From Schaalia sp. Marseille-Q2122 (GTDB lineage Bacteria; Actinomycetota; Actinomycetes; Actinomycetales; Actinomycetaceae), in contig NZ_CAHJXR010000009.1 of the NCBI RefSeq assembly GCF_903645355.1, positions 40,837 through 104,836 of the forward strand: a stretch of DNA of 64,000 bases. The letters run 5' to 3'. Shown one piece after another: positions 54,887 to 62,662 of the stretch (positions are counted from its first letter, which is position 1; every line of letters begins with the position of its first letter). A program made the position numbers and the translations under genes. Below the pieces are notes generated by a model. The model ran no database searches, was not told the DNA's origin, and worked only from the letters and a program-made list of their open reading frames with translations.

Positions 54887-55351
54887 TCAGTCTTCCCTCA
54901 AGACGAACTCAACCTCAACCTCCACCGAGGCATTCAGCGGCAACGCGGCCACACCCACAGCCGAGCGCGCATGGGCCGAACCAAACACCTCGCCGAAAAA
55001 CTCAGACGCACCATTGATCACACCAGGCTGACCATAGAAGTCAGGCAGAGAGGCAACAAAGCCCACCACCTTCACCACACCCGTCAAACGGTCAACACCG
55101 CCAGCAGCCGCAGCCGCAGCCGCGAGCGCATTCAGCGCACACACCCGCGCAGCGTCCTTCGCGTCCTCAGGATCCGCGCCGTCCTCGCCAACCGCACCAA
55201 TACACGCCAGCTCGCCAGCCTCCATTGGAAGCTGGCCCGAGGTGCGCACAACACCTCGATCAATCACAGCAGGCACATAGGCTGCCAAAGGAGCAACCAC
55301 CTCGGGCAGCTCAACACCCATCTCACGGAGTTTTTCAGAAGGAGTTGTCAT
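54887..55351 (-). CDS. RidA family protein (reactive imine deaminase type)
   Basis: A 154-residue YjgF/YER057c/UK114-fold protein. RGVVRTSGQLPMEAG and the C-terminal ARSAVGVAALPLNASVEVEVEFV show the family; the conserved arginine that holds the imine carboxylate is in SARSAVGV or its neighbour. It has the longer form seen beside crp in mycobacteria. It probably removes reactive enamines and imines from PLP enzymes; the serine dehydratase at 56.8 kb makes 2-aminoacrylate only if PLP-dependent, and that one is Fe-S, so no link is claimed. Confidence 0.85.
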   Translation of the reverse strand: MTTPSEKLREMGVELPEVVAPLAAYVPAVIDRGVVRTSGQLPMEAGELACIGAVGEDGADPEDAKDAARVCALNALAAAAAAAGGVDRLTGVVKVVGFVASLPDFYGQPGVINGASEFFGEVFGSAHARSAVGVAALPLNASVEVEVEFVLRED

Positions 55352-55447
55352 GACGGCAGGGCCTTTCGCTCAGCTTCACTGGTGGCTTGCGGGACGCAAG
55401 TCGCTACCCTAACGCTACCGCACCACCAGCTCGCCTCGCGCACTCCC

Positions 55448-56506
55448 TCACGCCGCCAGCACCCACAGCGGACGCGGCATTTTCTTCAAGCCCGCCCGGC
55501 GGATCACCTCGTCAATCACGATCTGCGGGTTGGCCAGCTCGAAGTACTCGAAACGCAAGACGATGAATCCGTGAGCTTCGAGCCGTTTTTGCCGCTGATC
55601 GCGGGCGGTGAGGGAGCGCAGGATCTGGTCGGGGAATTCGCCGTACTTGTCTTTCCCGTCGAACTCAATGACGATCCGCGTATTCCCCAGACGGAAGTCC
55701 ACGTAGTAGACGTCACCGCCGTCAAGAACCACACCCTGCGTGCGAACATCGCGCAGGCCAGCCGCCTTCAGCACCCACAGTAGTTCGCGTTCGGGCACGG
55801 ATTCGCAGCCCGCATCAGCGGCGACGAGGACGACGCGGGCGCGCGCCTTACCCTGACAGCGCGGCATGGCCTCAAGAATACTTGCGACCTCAGCCCGGAG
55901 GAAGGTTTCACGGCGGCGGCTTTCCGTCATGCGGAAGCGGTTAAAAGACGTCATACGGCGCAATGCGCCACTGACCGTCACCACCGCATCTTTTGGCCCC
56001 AAAATGCAGGCGCATTGCGCGGCGGCGTACTCACTGAGGGCCACGCGCACACCCTCGACATTACTCACCCATTCATTGGGGATATGCGCGCCGTGCCGGA
56101 TCAGCCGCACGGCTGGCACGCGCGGCACGCCGGGCACATTGATGGCGGGGAGGGTGGCGGCTTTGCCACCCCACCGGCCAGAACGCGAGACATGAATGTC
56201 AGGCAGAGCCTCAGTCAGTTCCACCCCCGCCATCAACAGGGCAGTGTCGTGGCTGAGAACATTACGCTCCCCCAAGGCAAGGGCAACCGCGCAGGCCCGC
56301 AGGATGGTGACGCGCGCGTAGAGTTCCCATTTGCCAAGGCCATAAAGGTAGCGGGTGTGGACGTAGACATTGCGAAAGATTCGAATAATACGCCCTTCGC
56401 GCAAGAGGGCTGCCGTGCGCTTGGAGGTGGCACGCCGGGACACGATAAGGCTTGCAACGGCCATTTCGATGCTGGCGGCAGGATCGGTGGTGCGAAAGGT
56501 GTTCAT
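55448..56506 (-). CDS. DUF559 nuclease-like protein with AbiEi-type N-terminus
   Basis: A 352-residue actinobacterial protein. The N-terminal part (ATSKRTAALLREGRIIRIFRNVYV) looks like the winged-helix region of AbiEi/AbiEi_4 antitoxins. The C-terminus is a DUF559/Vsr-like nuclease fold with YYVDFRLGNTRIVIEFDGKDKYG and FIVLRFEYFEL. No toxin partner is adjacent. The ATG at 56506 is only 1-2 nt from GGAGG, so the start is uncertain. Function is unknown; DNA binding or cleavage is plausible. Confidence 0.7.
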   Translation of the reverse strand: MNTFRTTDPAASIEMAVASLIVSRRATSKRTAALLREGRIIRIFRNVYVHTRYLYGLGKWELYARVTILRACAVALALGERNVLSHDTALLMAGVELTEALPDIHVSRSGRWGGKAATLPAINVPGVPRVPAVRLIRHGAHIPNEWVSNVEGVRVALSEYAAAQCACILGPKDAVVTVSGALRRMTSFNRFRMTESRRRETFLRAEVASILEAMPRCQGKARARVVLVAADAGCESVPERELLWVLKAAGLRDVRTQGVVLDGGDVYYVDFRLGNTRIVIEFDGKDKYGEFPDQILRSLTARDQRQKRLEAHGFIVLRFEYFELANPQIVIDEVIRRAGLKKMPRPLWVLAA

Positions 56507-56558
56507 TCCTCCAGTCTGGCGCGCTGTCCCGCGAGCGACGAATGAGTCAGCGGCCGCC

Positions 56559-56597
56559 TGTGGATAACGCGTTTTCACCCCCCATGCCTGTGGATAA
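56559..56597. promoter_or_regulatory. Two perfect DnaA-box sequences
   Basis: TGTGGATAA occurs at 56559-56567 and again at 56589-56597, same orientation, 30 bp apart, in the divergent gap between the DUF559 and sdaA genes. Confidence 0.5.
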
Positions 56598-56693
56598 CCT
56601 TCGCCTGCCGCCTGCCTGCCACAGCCCGTCCGTCAAGACCCTCAGCAAGTCGGGGGCAATCGCCCGCGCCCGCCTGCCTACCGGGCCTGGTCG

Positions 56694-56765
56694 CGGCCCC
56701 GCGTGTGCGCTCAGGACACGGAGTCCCCGCACACCGGCATTTCTGGCCTGGACGCACACCTCGCA
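56694..56765. repeat. Dispersed inverted-repeat element, copy 14
   Basis: The left arm CGGCCCCGCGTGTGCGCTCA and the right arm GCCTGGACGCACACCTCGCA. It lies just upstream of sdaA; the open frame from 56703 reads through it. Confidence 0.65.
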
Positions 56766-56837
56766 GACGCGCGCTCACCGCAGCGCCACCTGGGCACCTG
56801 CGCATCAACTCGCCCCCACCGCCCCTCAACAGGCACA

Positions 56838-58487
56838 ATGATTCCTATGGATCTTCGCCCGTCAGCTCCTACCGAAGAGCTCACCCCGACACCCCAACCG
56901 GTTGCAGCTGCCGTACTCTCCGGCGAAGTTCACGCCACGGACGCCCCGCGTCCCCTCTCGGTGTTTGACATGTTCCGCGTGGGTATAGGCCCCTCCTCAT
57001 CCCACACTGTTGGGCCCATGCGCGCCGGACTGGCCTTCACCACCGAGCTTGCCTCCCTGCCAACGCCCTCTCGTCTCCACATCGACCTTTTCGGCTCACT
57101 CGGAGCAACGGGCCGCGGCCACAATACGGATCGCGCCGTGCTGCTGGGTCTGGCAGGGTTCTCCCCCGAATCAGTGTCCATTGACACGGTAGAGTCCCTG
57201 CTCCCAGGGGTCGCCCGCTCCGGGCATCTTCCCCTTCCCGGCGCAGCCTCGGTCCCTTTTGATCTCACGACCGACATTCGTTTCCTACCAGGCACGGTGC
57301 TGCCCTACCACGTCAATGCCTTGACCATTTCAGCGTGGGTGGAAGGCTCGCCGGGCGAGGCCCCAGCCCTTGTGCGTACCTACTATTCGGTGGGTGGTGG
57401 TTTCGTGATGGCCCAGGTCAACGACGATACCGACAATCCGCAGGTGGAGGCCCTGGCGAGCGCCAGCGAAGCGGTGATCCCCCAAAAGGACGCGCCCTTT
57501 CCTTTCGCGTCCTCAGATGCCCTGCTCGCGCAATGCGATGCGAGCGGCCTGTCTGTGGCGCAGCTTGTTCGCGCCAATGAACTGTCATTACGGTCTGAGG
57601 TTGAGCTTGATGCCTACCTGGATCAGATCGCCAACACCATGTTTGATTGCGTGGACGCTGGGGTTGGGACGAGTGGGATTCTCCCCGGAGGGCTGGATGT
57701 GCCCAGGCGCGCGGGCACCCTTGCTCGCAAGCTTGCCGAGCGCGCACGCGTAGGCGCGCCCTCTGGCAGCCTTCAATGGGCGGCGACAGCCCACGACCCT
57801 ATGCGAGCAATGGACTGGGTGAATCTTTTTGCTCTGGCCGTCAACGAAGAAAACGCCGCCGGGCACCGGATCGTCACCGCCCCGACCAATGGTGCTGCAG
57901 GGGTGATTCCTGCGGTCTTGGGCTACCTGGTGTCCTATTGCCCCGAGGCCGGTGCGTCGGACTCGGCGTTCGTACCCTCGCCTGAATCTCCCATGGCGCC
58001 CTTCCAGCTTGACCCCTCTGACCTGCGTGAATGCGCGCAGGCCCGGAGGCGCGTCGTCCATGATTTCGTGCTGGCGGCAACGGCGATTGGTGCGTTGATT
58101 AAAACGAATGCGTCGATCGCGGGGGCCGAGGTCGGCTGCCAGGGCGAGGTCGGTTCAGCATCGGCAATGGCCGCAGCAGGGTTGGCTCAAGCTTTGGGCG
58201 GGACCCCTCAGCAGGTGGAGAATGCTGCGGAGATTGCCATGGAGCATTCTTTGGGGTTGACCTGTGATCCGGTGGCTGGCTTAGTGCAGATCCCGTGTAT
58301 TGAACGCAATGCTATCGCCGCCGTGAAAGCGATTAATGCCGCGCGTATGGCCCTCTGGGGCGATGGGCGCCATACGGTGAGCTTGGATGTGGCGATCGAG
58401 ACGATGCGTCAGACGGGTATTGACATGCTCTCGAAGTACAAGGAGACTTCGGCCGGTGGTCTTGCTGTGAATGTCGTGGAGTGCTGA
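56838..58487 (+). CDS. sdaA: L-serine ammonia-lyase (Fe-S serine dehydratase)
   Basis: Converts L-serine to pyruvate and ammonia. It is a one-chain fusion of beta and alpha domains: [21 protein letters not shown] near the N-terminus, then the Cys-bearing catalytic part with [18 protein letters not shown] and [20 protein letters not shown], expected to bind a 4Fe-4S cluster. The start at 56838 gives 549 residues, longer than the usual 460, with a Pro-rich N-terminal stretch; no strong ribosome-binding site is seen, and starts at 56847 or further in are possible. Confidence 0.93.
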   Translation: MIPMDLRPSAPTEELTPTPQPVAAAVLSGEVHATDAPRPLSVFDMFRVGIGPSSSHTVGPMRAGLAFTTELASLPTPSRLHIDLFGSLGATGRGHNTDRAVLLGLAGFSPESVSIDTVESLLPGVARSGHLPLPGAASVPFDLTTDIRFLPGTVLPYHVNALTISAWVEGSPGEAPALVRTYYSVGGGFVMAQVNDDTDNPQVEALASASEAVIPQKDAPFPFASSDALLAQCDASGLSVAQLVRANELSLRSEVELDAYLDQIANTMFDCVDAGVGTSGILPGGLDVPRRAGTLARKLAERARVGAPSGSLQWAATAHDPMRAMDWVNLFALAVNEENAAGHRIVTAPTNGAAGVIPAVLGYLVSYCPEAGASDSAFVPSPESPMAPFQLDPSDLRECAQARRRVVHDFVLAATAIGALIKTNASIAGAEVGCQGEVGSASAMAAAGLAQALGGTPQQVENAAEIAMEHSLGLTCDPVAGLVQIPCIERNAIAAVKAINAARMALWGDGRHTVSLDVAIETMRQTGIDMLSKYKETSAGGLAVNVVEC

Positions 58488-58644
58488 GTGCTGGTCTGCA
58501 CTGATTGAGGTGCCAACGCGCTTGGGGTTGCCGGGAGTCCACACTGACGGAGATTCCTCCGGGTTGCTGTACCTCCCGGCGCCCACCTGCGTCCATGACT
58601 ATCCCCACTGCGCCATTGGTGATGCCCCGGGGGTGGATGACCCC

Positions 58645-58720
58645 GGCGCCCGCGTGTGTGCTCAAGCGCATTAAGCAGCGCTTGAGCACTACATACCTCT
58701 TGGGCTCACAGCTGGGCGCC
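58645..58720. repeat. Dispersed inverted-repeat element, copy 15
   Basis: One of the best copies: left arm GGCGCCCGCGTGTGTGCTCA, right arm CTTGGGCTCACAGCTGGGCG. Nested inside is an 11-bp perfect hairpin (58659-58669 with 58678-58688). It lies between sdaA and the nrd operon. Confidence 0.8.
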
Positions 58721-58816
58721 TGCGGAAGACAGAGCGGACTGATGTCAGAAGCGCGAATGCGCTTGAACAGTATTCTCCCCTCGCCTGACGCTTCTGAGCC
58801 CTCACTTCCAACTGGA

Positions 58817-58888
58817 CCCTATATCTAGGGGTGTCCGCCACGCATGCCAAATGAAGCATCCGCACGCTGGACGCTCCCTATATCTAGG
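58817..58888. promoter_or_regulatory. Two copies of CCCTATATCTAGG upstream of nrdH
   Basis: CCCTATATCTAGGG (58817-58830, 5-bp palindromic arms) and CCCTATATCTAGG (58876-58888) lie 59 bp apart. They are probable paired sites for an unknown regulator. Confidence 0.4.
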
Positions 58889-58967
58889 CGGCGCCCTCCC
58901 ATCTATCCGCATATCGGGATGCGACACGCCGCCTCGTGTGGGAGTTTTGGGGATTTTTCTTGAAGGG

Positions 58968-59140
58968 TTATCCACAGCTGTGGACTCTTCTGGCCGTAAC
59001 TTTCCACACCCTGTGCACAGCCCCTCAGCGGCAAAAGCGACGCAGATTCGGGGTGTCTACACGACTCTCAGAGTGCCCTCTTGGGCGGCGCGGACATGTT
59101 GTTCATCACTGCATTTTCAGCGTCCACAGAGCTATCCACA
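58968..59140. promoter_or_regulatory. DnaA-box-like cluster upstream of nrdHIE
   Basis: A perfect TTATCCACA (58968-58976), CTATCCACA (59132-59140) and weaker variants (TTTCCACA at 59001, CGTCCACAG at 59121) lie 170-340 bp before nrdH. Confidence 0.45.
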
Positions 59141-59163
59141 CAAAACACGCCAATCTTGTCGAA

Positions 59164-59211
59164 ACACAACATCTTGGGGTGATCGACCCAAAGCAACACA
59201 AGGTGTAGTGT
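59164..59211. promoter_or_regulatory. Tandem NrdR-like boxes
   Basis: ACACAACATCTTGGGG (59164-59179) and ACACAAGGTGTAGTGT (59196-59211) each resemble the 16-bp NrdR box (ACAC-wATATmTw-GTGT) and lie 32 bp apart start to start, the usual helical spacing of NrdR pairs. The second box is the better match. Confidence 0.65.
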
Positions 59212-59241
59212 TAGTACACGAGATGCGGCGCCTCAAGCCGC

Positions 59242-59247
59242 TATAAA
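59242..59247 (+). promoter_or_regulatory. Candidate -10 element of the nrdHIE promoter
   Basis: TATAAA lies 30 bp downstream of the second NrdR-like box and 60 bp before the nrdH ATG. No clear -35 hexamer is seen. Confidence 0.4.
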
Positions 59248-59307
59248 TGACAAACGTGTGATTACGTGCAGGTATGCAGTTCTCACCCCCAAGGCCGGAG
59301 GAATCTC

Positions 59308-59571
59308 ATGACGATCACCGTCTACACCAAGCCGATGTGCGTCCAGTGCACTGCGACCTACCGCGCCCTCGACAAGCAGGGCCTGCCCTACACCTCCGTT
59401 GACGTCTCCGAGGACGTGGCTGCCCTCGAGTTCATCAAGGGGCTTGGCTACCAGCAGGCTCCAGTGGTCATCGCAGGCGACGACCACTGGAGTGGCTACC
59501 GCCCCGACCGCATTAAGGCAGCTGCCGCCGCCTTTGAAGCATCCTCCGCATTGCGCGTCGCCCAGGCCTGA
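59308..59571 (+). CDS. nrdH: NrdH glutaredoxin-like electron donor
   Basis: An 87-residue redoxin that reduces class Ib ribonucleotide reductase. The active site is C11-V-Q-C14 in KPMCVQCTAT; GYQQAPVV holds the cis-proline and WSGYRPD is the NrdH signature. GGAGG 6 nt before ATG 59308 fixes the start; the frame to 59266 is unsupported. It is the first gene of nrdHIE. Confidence 0.95.
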   Translation: MTITVYTKPMCVQCTATYRALDKQGLPYTSVDVSEDVAALEFIKGLGYQQAPVVIAGDDHWSGYRPDRIKAAAAAFEASSALRVAQA

Positions 59572-59577
59572 GACCCC

Positions 59578-59608
59578 TATCCCGGTCACCCTGTGGGTGG
59601 CCGGGATA
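59578..59608 (+). other. Intercistronic hairpin between nrdH and nrdI
   Basis: An 11-bp stem (one G-T wobble; 59578-59588 with 59598-59608) without a T-run. It may set the relative amounts of the nrdH and nrdIE messages. Confidence 0.6.
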
Positions 59609-59665
59609 CGTGCATCTGCTATGAAGCACAACCCTCGCAGATAGGATTCCACAGGAGGACCCGGG

Positions 59666-60067
59666 ATGGTTAAGCTCGTCTACTTCTCTTCAGCAACCGG
59701 CAATACCCGCCGCTTTGTTGAGAAGTTGGGCTTCCCCGCCGAAAGAATCCCCCTGCGCGCCGCCGACCCCTTCCTCAACGTCGACTACGACTATGTGCTG
59801 ATCGTGCCCACATACGGCGGCGGCAACCACAAGGGCGCCGTCCCTAAGCAGGTCATCAAGTTCCTCAACGACCCCACGAATCGAGGCCACTGCCTGGGTG
59901 TGATTTCATCCGGAAATACCAACTTCGGCACCGCCTACTGCCTTGCTGGCGACATTGTCGCGGCAAAATTAGGGGTGCCGCACATGTACAAGTTCGAGCT
60001 CCTCGGAACCTCCGAGGACGTCTCCCGAGTTCAGAATGGACTGGAAGAATTTTGGCAGAGAATCTGA
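59666..60067 (+). CDS. nrdI: Ribonucleotide reductase flavodoxin NrdI
   Basis: A 133-residue flavodoxin-like protein that supplies oxidant for cofactor assembly in Nrd[20 protein letters not shown] is the FMN phosphate loop and [18 protein letters not shown] the isoalloxazine loop. AGGAGG 7 nt upstream. Its end overlaps nrdE by 16 nt. Confidence 0.95.
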   Translation: MVKLVYFSSATGNTRRFVEKLGFPAERIPLRAADPFLNVDYDYVLIVPTYGGGNHKGAVPKQVIKFLNDPTNRGHCLGVISSGNTNFGTAYCLAGDIVAAKLGVPHMYKFELLGTSEDVSRVQNGLEEFWQRI

Positions 60068-62208
60068 CCGACACCGGCCTGGAAGAAGCCCCCAGCCCTG
60101 AGCTGGACTACCACGCTCTCAACGCCCAGCTCAACCTCTACACCGAGGAGGGGCTGATTAACTTTGATGCCGACCGTGCGGCGGCTCGCCAGTATTTCCT
60201 CCAGCACGTCAACCAAAACACCGTGTTCTTCCACGACCTGGAAGAAAAGCTCAAGTACCTGGTGGACGAGGGCTACTACGAGGGCCACGTCCTTGACCAG
60301 TACGACTTCGCCGACGTCAAGGCCCTGTACAAGCAGGCTTACGCCCACAAGTTCCGCTTCCCCACCTTCCTGGGCGCCTTCAAGTACTACACCTCGTACA
60401 CGCTCAAGACCTTCGACGGTAAGCGCTACCTGGAGCGTTTCGAGGACCGCATCGTCATGGTCGCCCTCTATCTTGCGCGCGGTGATCTGCAGCTCGCCCA
60501 GCACCTCGTTGACGAGATGATCAGCGGCCGTTTCCAGCCCGCCACTCCCACCTTCCTCAACGCTGGTAAGGCCGCACGAGGCGAGCTGGTTTCCTGCTTC
60601 CTGCTGCGCATTGAAGACAATATGGAGTCGATCGCGCGCGGTATTAACTCCTCCCTGCAGTTGTCCAAGCGCGGCGGCGGCGTGGCCCTGTCTCTGACGA
60701 ACCTGCGCGAGGCCGGCGCCCCCATTAAGAAGATTCAGAACCAGTCTTCGGGCATCATTCCCGTCATGAAGCTGCTGGAGGATTCCTTCTCCTACGCGAA
60801 TCAGCTTGGTGCCCGCCAGGGTGCTGGTGCGGTCTACTTGCACGCGCACCACCCCGACATCATGGCTTTCCTCGACACGAAGCGTGAGAACGCTGACGAG
60901 AAGATTCGTATTAAGACGCTCTCTCTGGGCGTGGTCATCCCTGACATTACCTTTGAGCTGGCTCGTAATAACGAGGACATGTACCTCTTTAGCCCCTACG
61001 ACATTGAGCGAGTCTACGGGGTGCCTTTCACAGAGATCTCCGTGACCGAGAAGTACCGTGAGATGGTCAATGACGGGCGTATTCACAAGAAGAAGATCAA
61101 CGCTCGCCGTTTCTTCCAAACCCTGGCTGAGATCCAGTTCGAGTCCGGCTACCCCTACATCGTCTTTGAGGACACGGTCAACCGCGCCAACCCCATTGAT
61201 GGCCGTATCACCATGTCCAACCTGTGCTCGGAGATCCTGCAGGTGTCGGAGGCCTCGACCTACAACGATGACCTGTCCTACTCCCATATTGGTAAGGACA
61301 TCTCCTGCAACCTGGGGTCGCTCAATATTGCTAAGACTATGGATTCTCCCGACTTCCAGGCCACGGTGGAAAGCGCCATCCGCGCCCTGACTGCCGTCTC
61401 GGACCTGTCGGATATCCAGTCGGTTCCTTCCGTAGCCCGCGGTAATGCTATGAGTCACGCCATTGGCCTGGGTCAGATGAATCTGCATGGCTACCTGGCG
61501 CGTGAGCATATCCACTACGGCTCTGAAGAGGCCCTGGATTTCACGAATATGTACTTCCTGGCCATTACTTACGCGGCGATCAAGGCCTCGAATATGATTG
61601 CCCGCGAGCGCGGCGAATCTTTCGTGGGCTTTGAGCGCTCCAAGTACGCCTCTGGCGAGTACTTCGAGAAGTACATTAAAGGCGATTGGACGCCTAAGAC
61701 CGAGCGTGTGCGCGAGCTGTTGGCGGCCTCCACGATCTACATTCCCACGCAGGATGACTGGCGTCAGCTGGCTGCGGATGTGGCGGAGTTCGGCATGTAC
61801 AACCAGAATCTGCAGGCAATCCCACCAACCGGTTCGATTAGCTACATCAATAACTCAACCTCGTCGATTCACCCGATCGTGTCCAAGATTGAGATCCGTA
61901 AGGAAGGCAAGATTGGCCGCGTTTACTACCCGGCGCCCTTCATGACGAATGAGAACCTTGAGTTCTACCGCGATGCCTACGAGATTGGCCCCGAGGCCAT
62001 TATCGACACTTATGCGGTAGCCACCCAGCACGTTGATCAGGGCCTGTCGCTGACCCTGTTCTACCCCGATACGGTGACTACCCGCGACCTCAACAAGTCC
62101 TACATTTACGCCTGGAGGAAGGGTATCAAGACCCTCTACTACGTGCGTCTGCGCCAGATGGCTTTGGAGGGCACCGAGGTCGCTGGCTGCGTGTCCTGCA
62201 TGCTCTGA
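60052..62208 (+). CDS. nrdE: Class Ib ribonucleotide reductase alpha subunit
   Basis: A 718-residue NrdE that reduces ribonucleoside diphosphates. It contains [16 protein letters not shown] (redox Cys), [17 protein letters not shown] (thiyl-radical Cys), NLGSLNIAK and [16 protein letters not shown], and ends with the electron-accepting pair GCVSCML. There is no long N-terminal ATP-cone, consistent with class Ib. A TTG start at 60052 lies within nrdI, implying coupled translation. nrdF does not follow; a terminator does. Confidence 0.96.
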   Translation: MAENLTDTGLEEAPSPELDYHALNAQLNLYTEEGLINFDADRAAARQYFLQHVNQNTVFFHDLEEKLKYLVDEGYYEGHVLDQYDFADVKALYKQAYAHKFRFPTFLGAFKYYTSYTLKTFDGKRYLERFEDRIVMVALYLARGDLQLAQHLVDEMISGRFQPATPTFLNAGKAARGELVSCFLLRIEDNMESIARGINSSLQLSKRGGGVALSLTNLREAGAPIKKIQNQSSGIIPVMKLLEDSFSYANQLGARQGAGAVYLHAHHPDIMAFLDTKRENADEKIRIKTLSLGVVIPDITFELARNNEDMYLFSPYDIERVYGVPFTEISVTEKYREMVNDGRIHKKKINARRFFQTLAEIQFESGYPYIVFEDTVNRANPIDGRITMSNLCSEILQVSEASTYNDDLSYSHIGKDISCNLGSLNIAKTMDSPDFQATVESAIRALTAVSDLSDIQSVPSVARGNAMSHAIGLGQMNLHGYLAREHIHYGSEEALDFTNMYFLAITYAAIKASNMIARERGESFVGFERSKYASGEYFEKYIKGDWTPKTERVRELLAASTIYIPTQDDWRQLAADVAEFGMYNQNLQAIPPTGSISYINNSTSSIHPIVSKIEIRKEGKIGRVYYPAPFMTNENLEFYRDAYEIGPEAIIDTYAVATQHVDQGLSLTLFYPDTVTTRDLNKSYIYAWRKGIKTLYYVRLRQMALEGTEVAGCVSCML

Positions 62209-62278
62209 CCTGGGCTGCGGCGCCCCGCTCTTGGGCGTGTAAGTGACGTTGATTGGCGAGGTGCCCGCCGCTTGCAGT

Positions 62279-62322
62279 GTAGCCCACCGGCTTGAGGAAG
62301 CCGGTGGGCTACTGTTTTATTC
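62279..62322 (+). terminator. Terminator of the nrdHIE operon
   Basis: A perfect 15-bp stem (62279-62293 with 62298-62312), loop GAGG, followed by a T-rich tail. It shows that the operon ends after nrdE. Confidence 0.9.
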
Positions 62323-62551
62323 TGCTTTCGGAGAGGACTCTGATCCGCCGCGATAAGTTCCGGAAGACCTTGCTTGTTCCACCAGACCTCACTTGTTGAG
62401 GCCTGCGGTGCCTTTCCCTCCAGATGTCGCACGTTCTGGCAGACACCGCACGTTCTGGCCAGCGCCGCTAGTTGTGACACAAATTACCTGATCTGGCCTG
62501 CGCCACCTCTTCCCTTGCACGTAACACTCCACCGCCCACGTCGCCCCTTCC

Positions 62552-62627
62552 GGCGCCCGCGTGTGCGCCCAAGGGGTTGAAGGGTGACTGAGGGGAGTTA
62601 TCGCCCTTGGCGTCACAGCTGGGCGCC
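62552..62627. repeat. Dispersed inverted-repeat element, copy 16
   Basis: The left arm GGCGCCCGCGTGTGCGCCCA and the right arm CCTTGGCGTCACAGCTGGGC, in the convergent gap between nrdE and the GH36 gene; with copy 15 it best defines the consensus. Confidence 0.8.
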
Positions 62628-62662
62628 GACTACGCCGCCACACCCGGGATCCGCCACTACCT

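Noticed and set aside
58817..58888. The CCCTATATCTAGG pair as NrdR boxes
   Set aside because: They lack the ACAC/GTGT ends and are 59 bp apart; the pair at 59164-59211 fits NrdR much better.
6252..62627. The dispersed repeats as a CRISPR array
   Set aside because: Copies are kilobases apart in separate gaps, with no regular spacers and no cas genes.
6252..62627. The dispersed repeats as GlxR/Crp operators because of TGTG and CACA
   Set aside because: The half-sites are 40-60 bp apart instead of 8, and the elements also occur in convergent gaps with no promoter.
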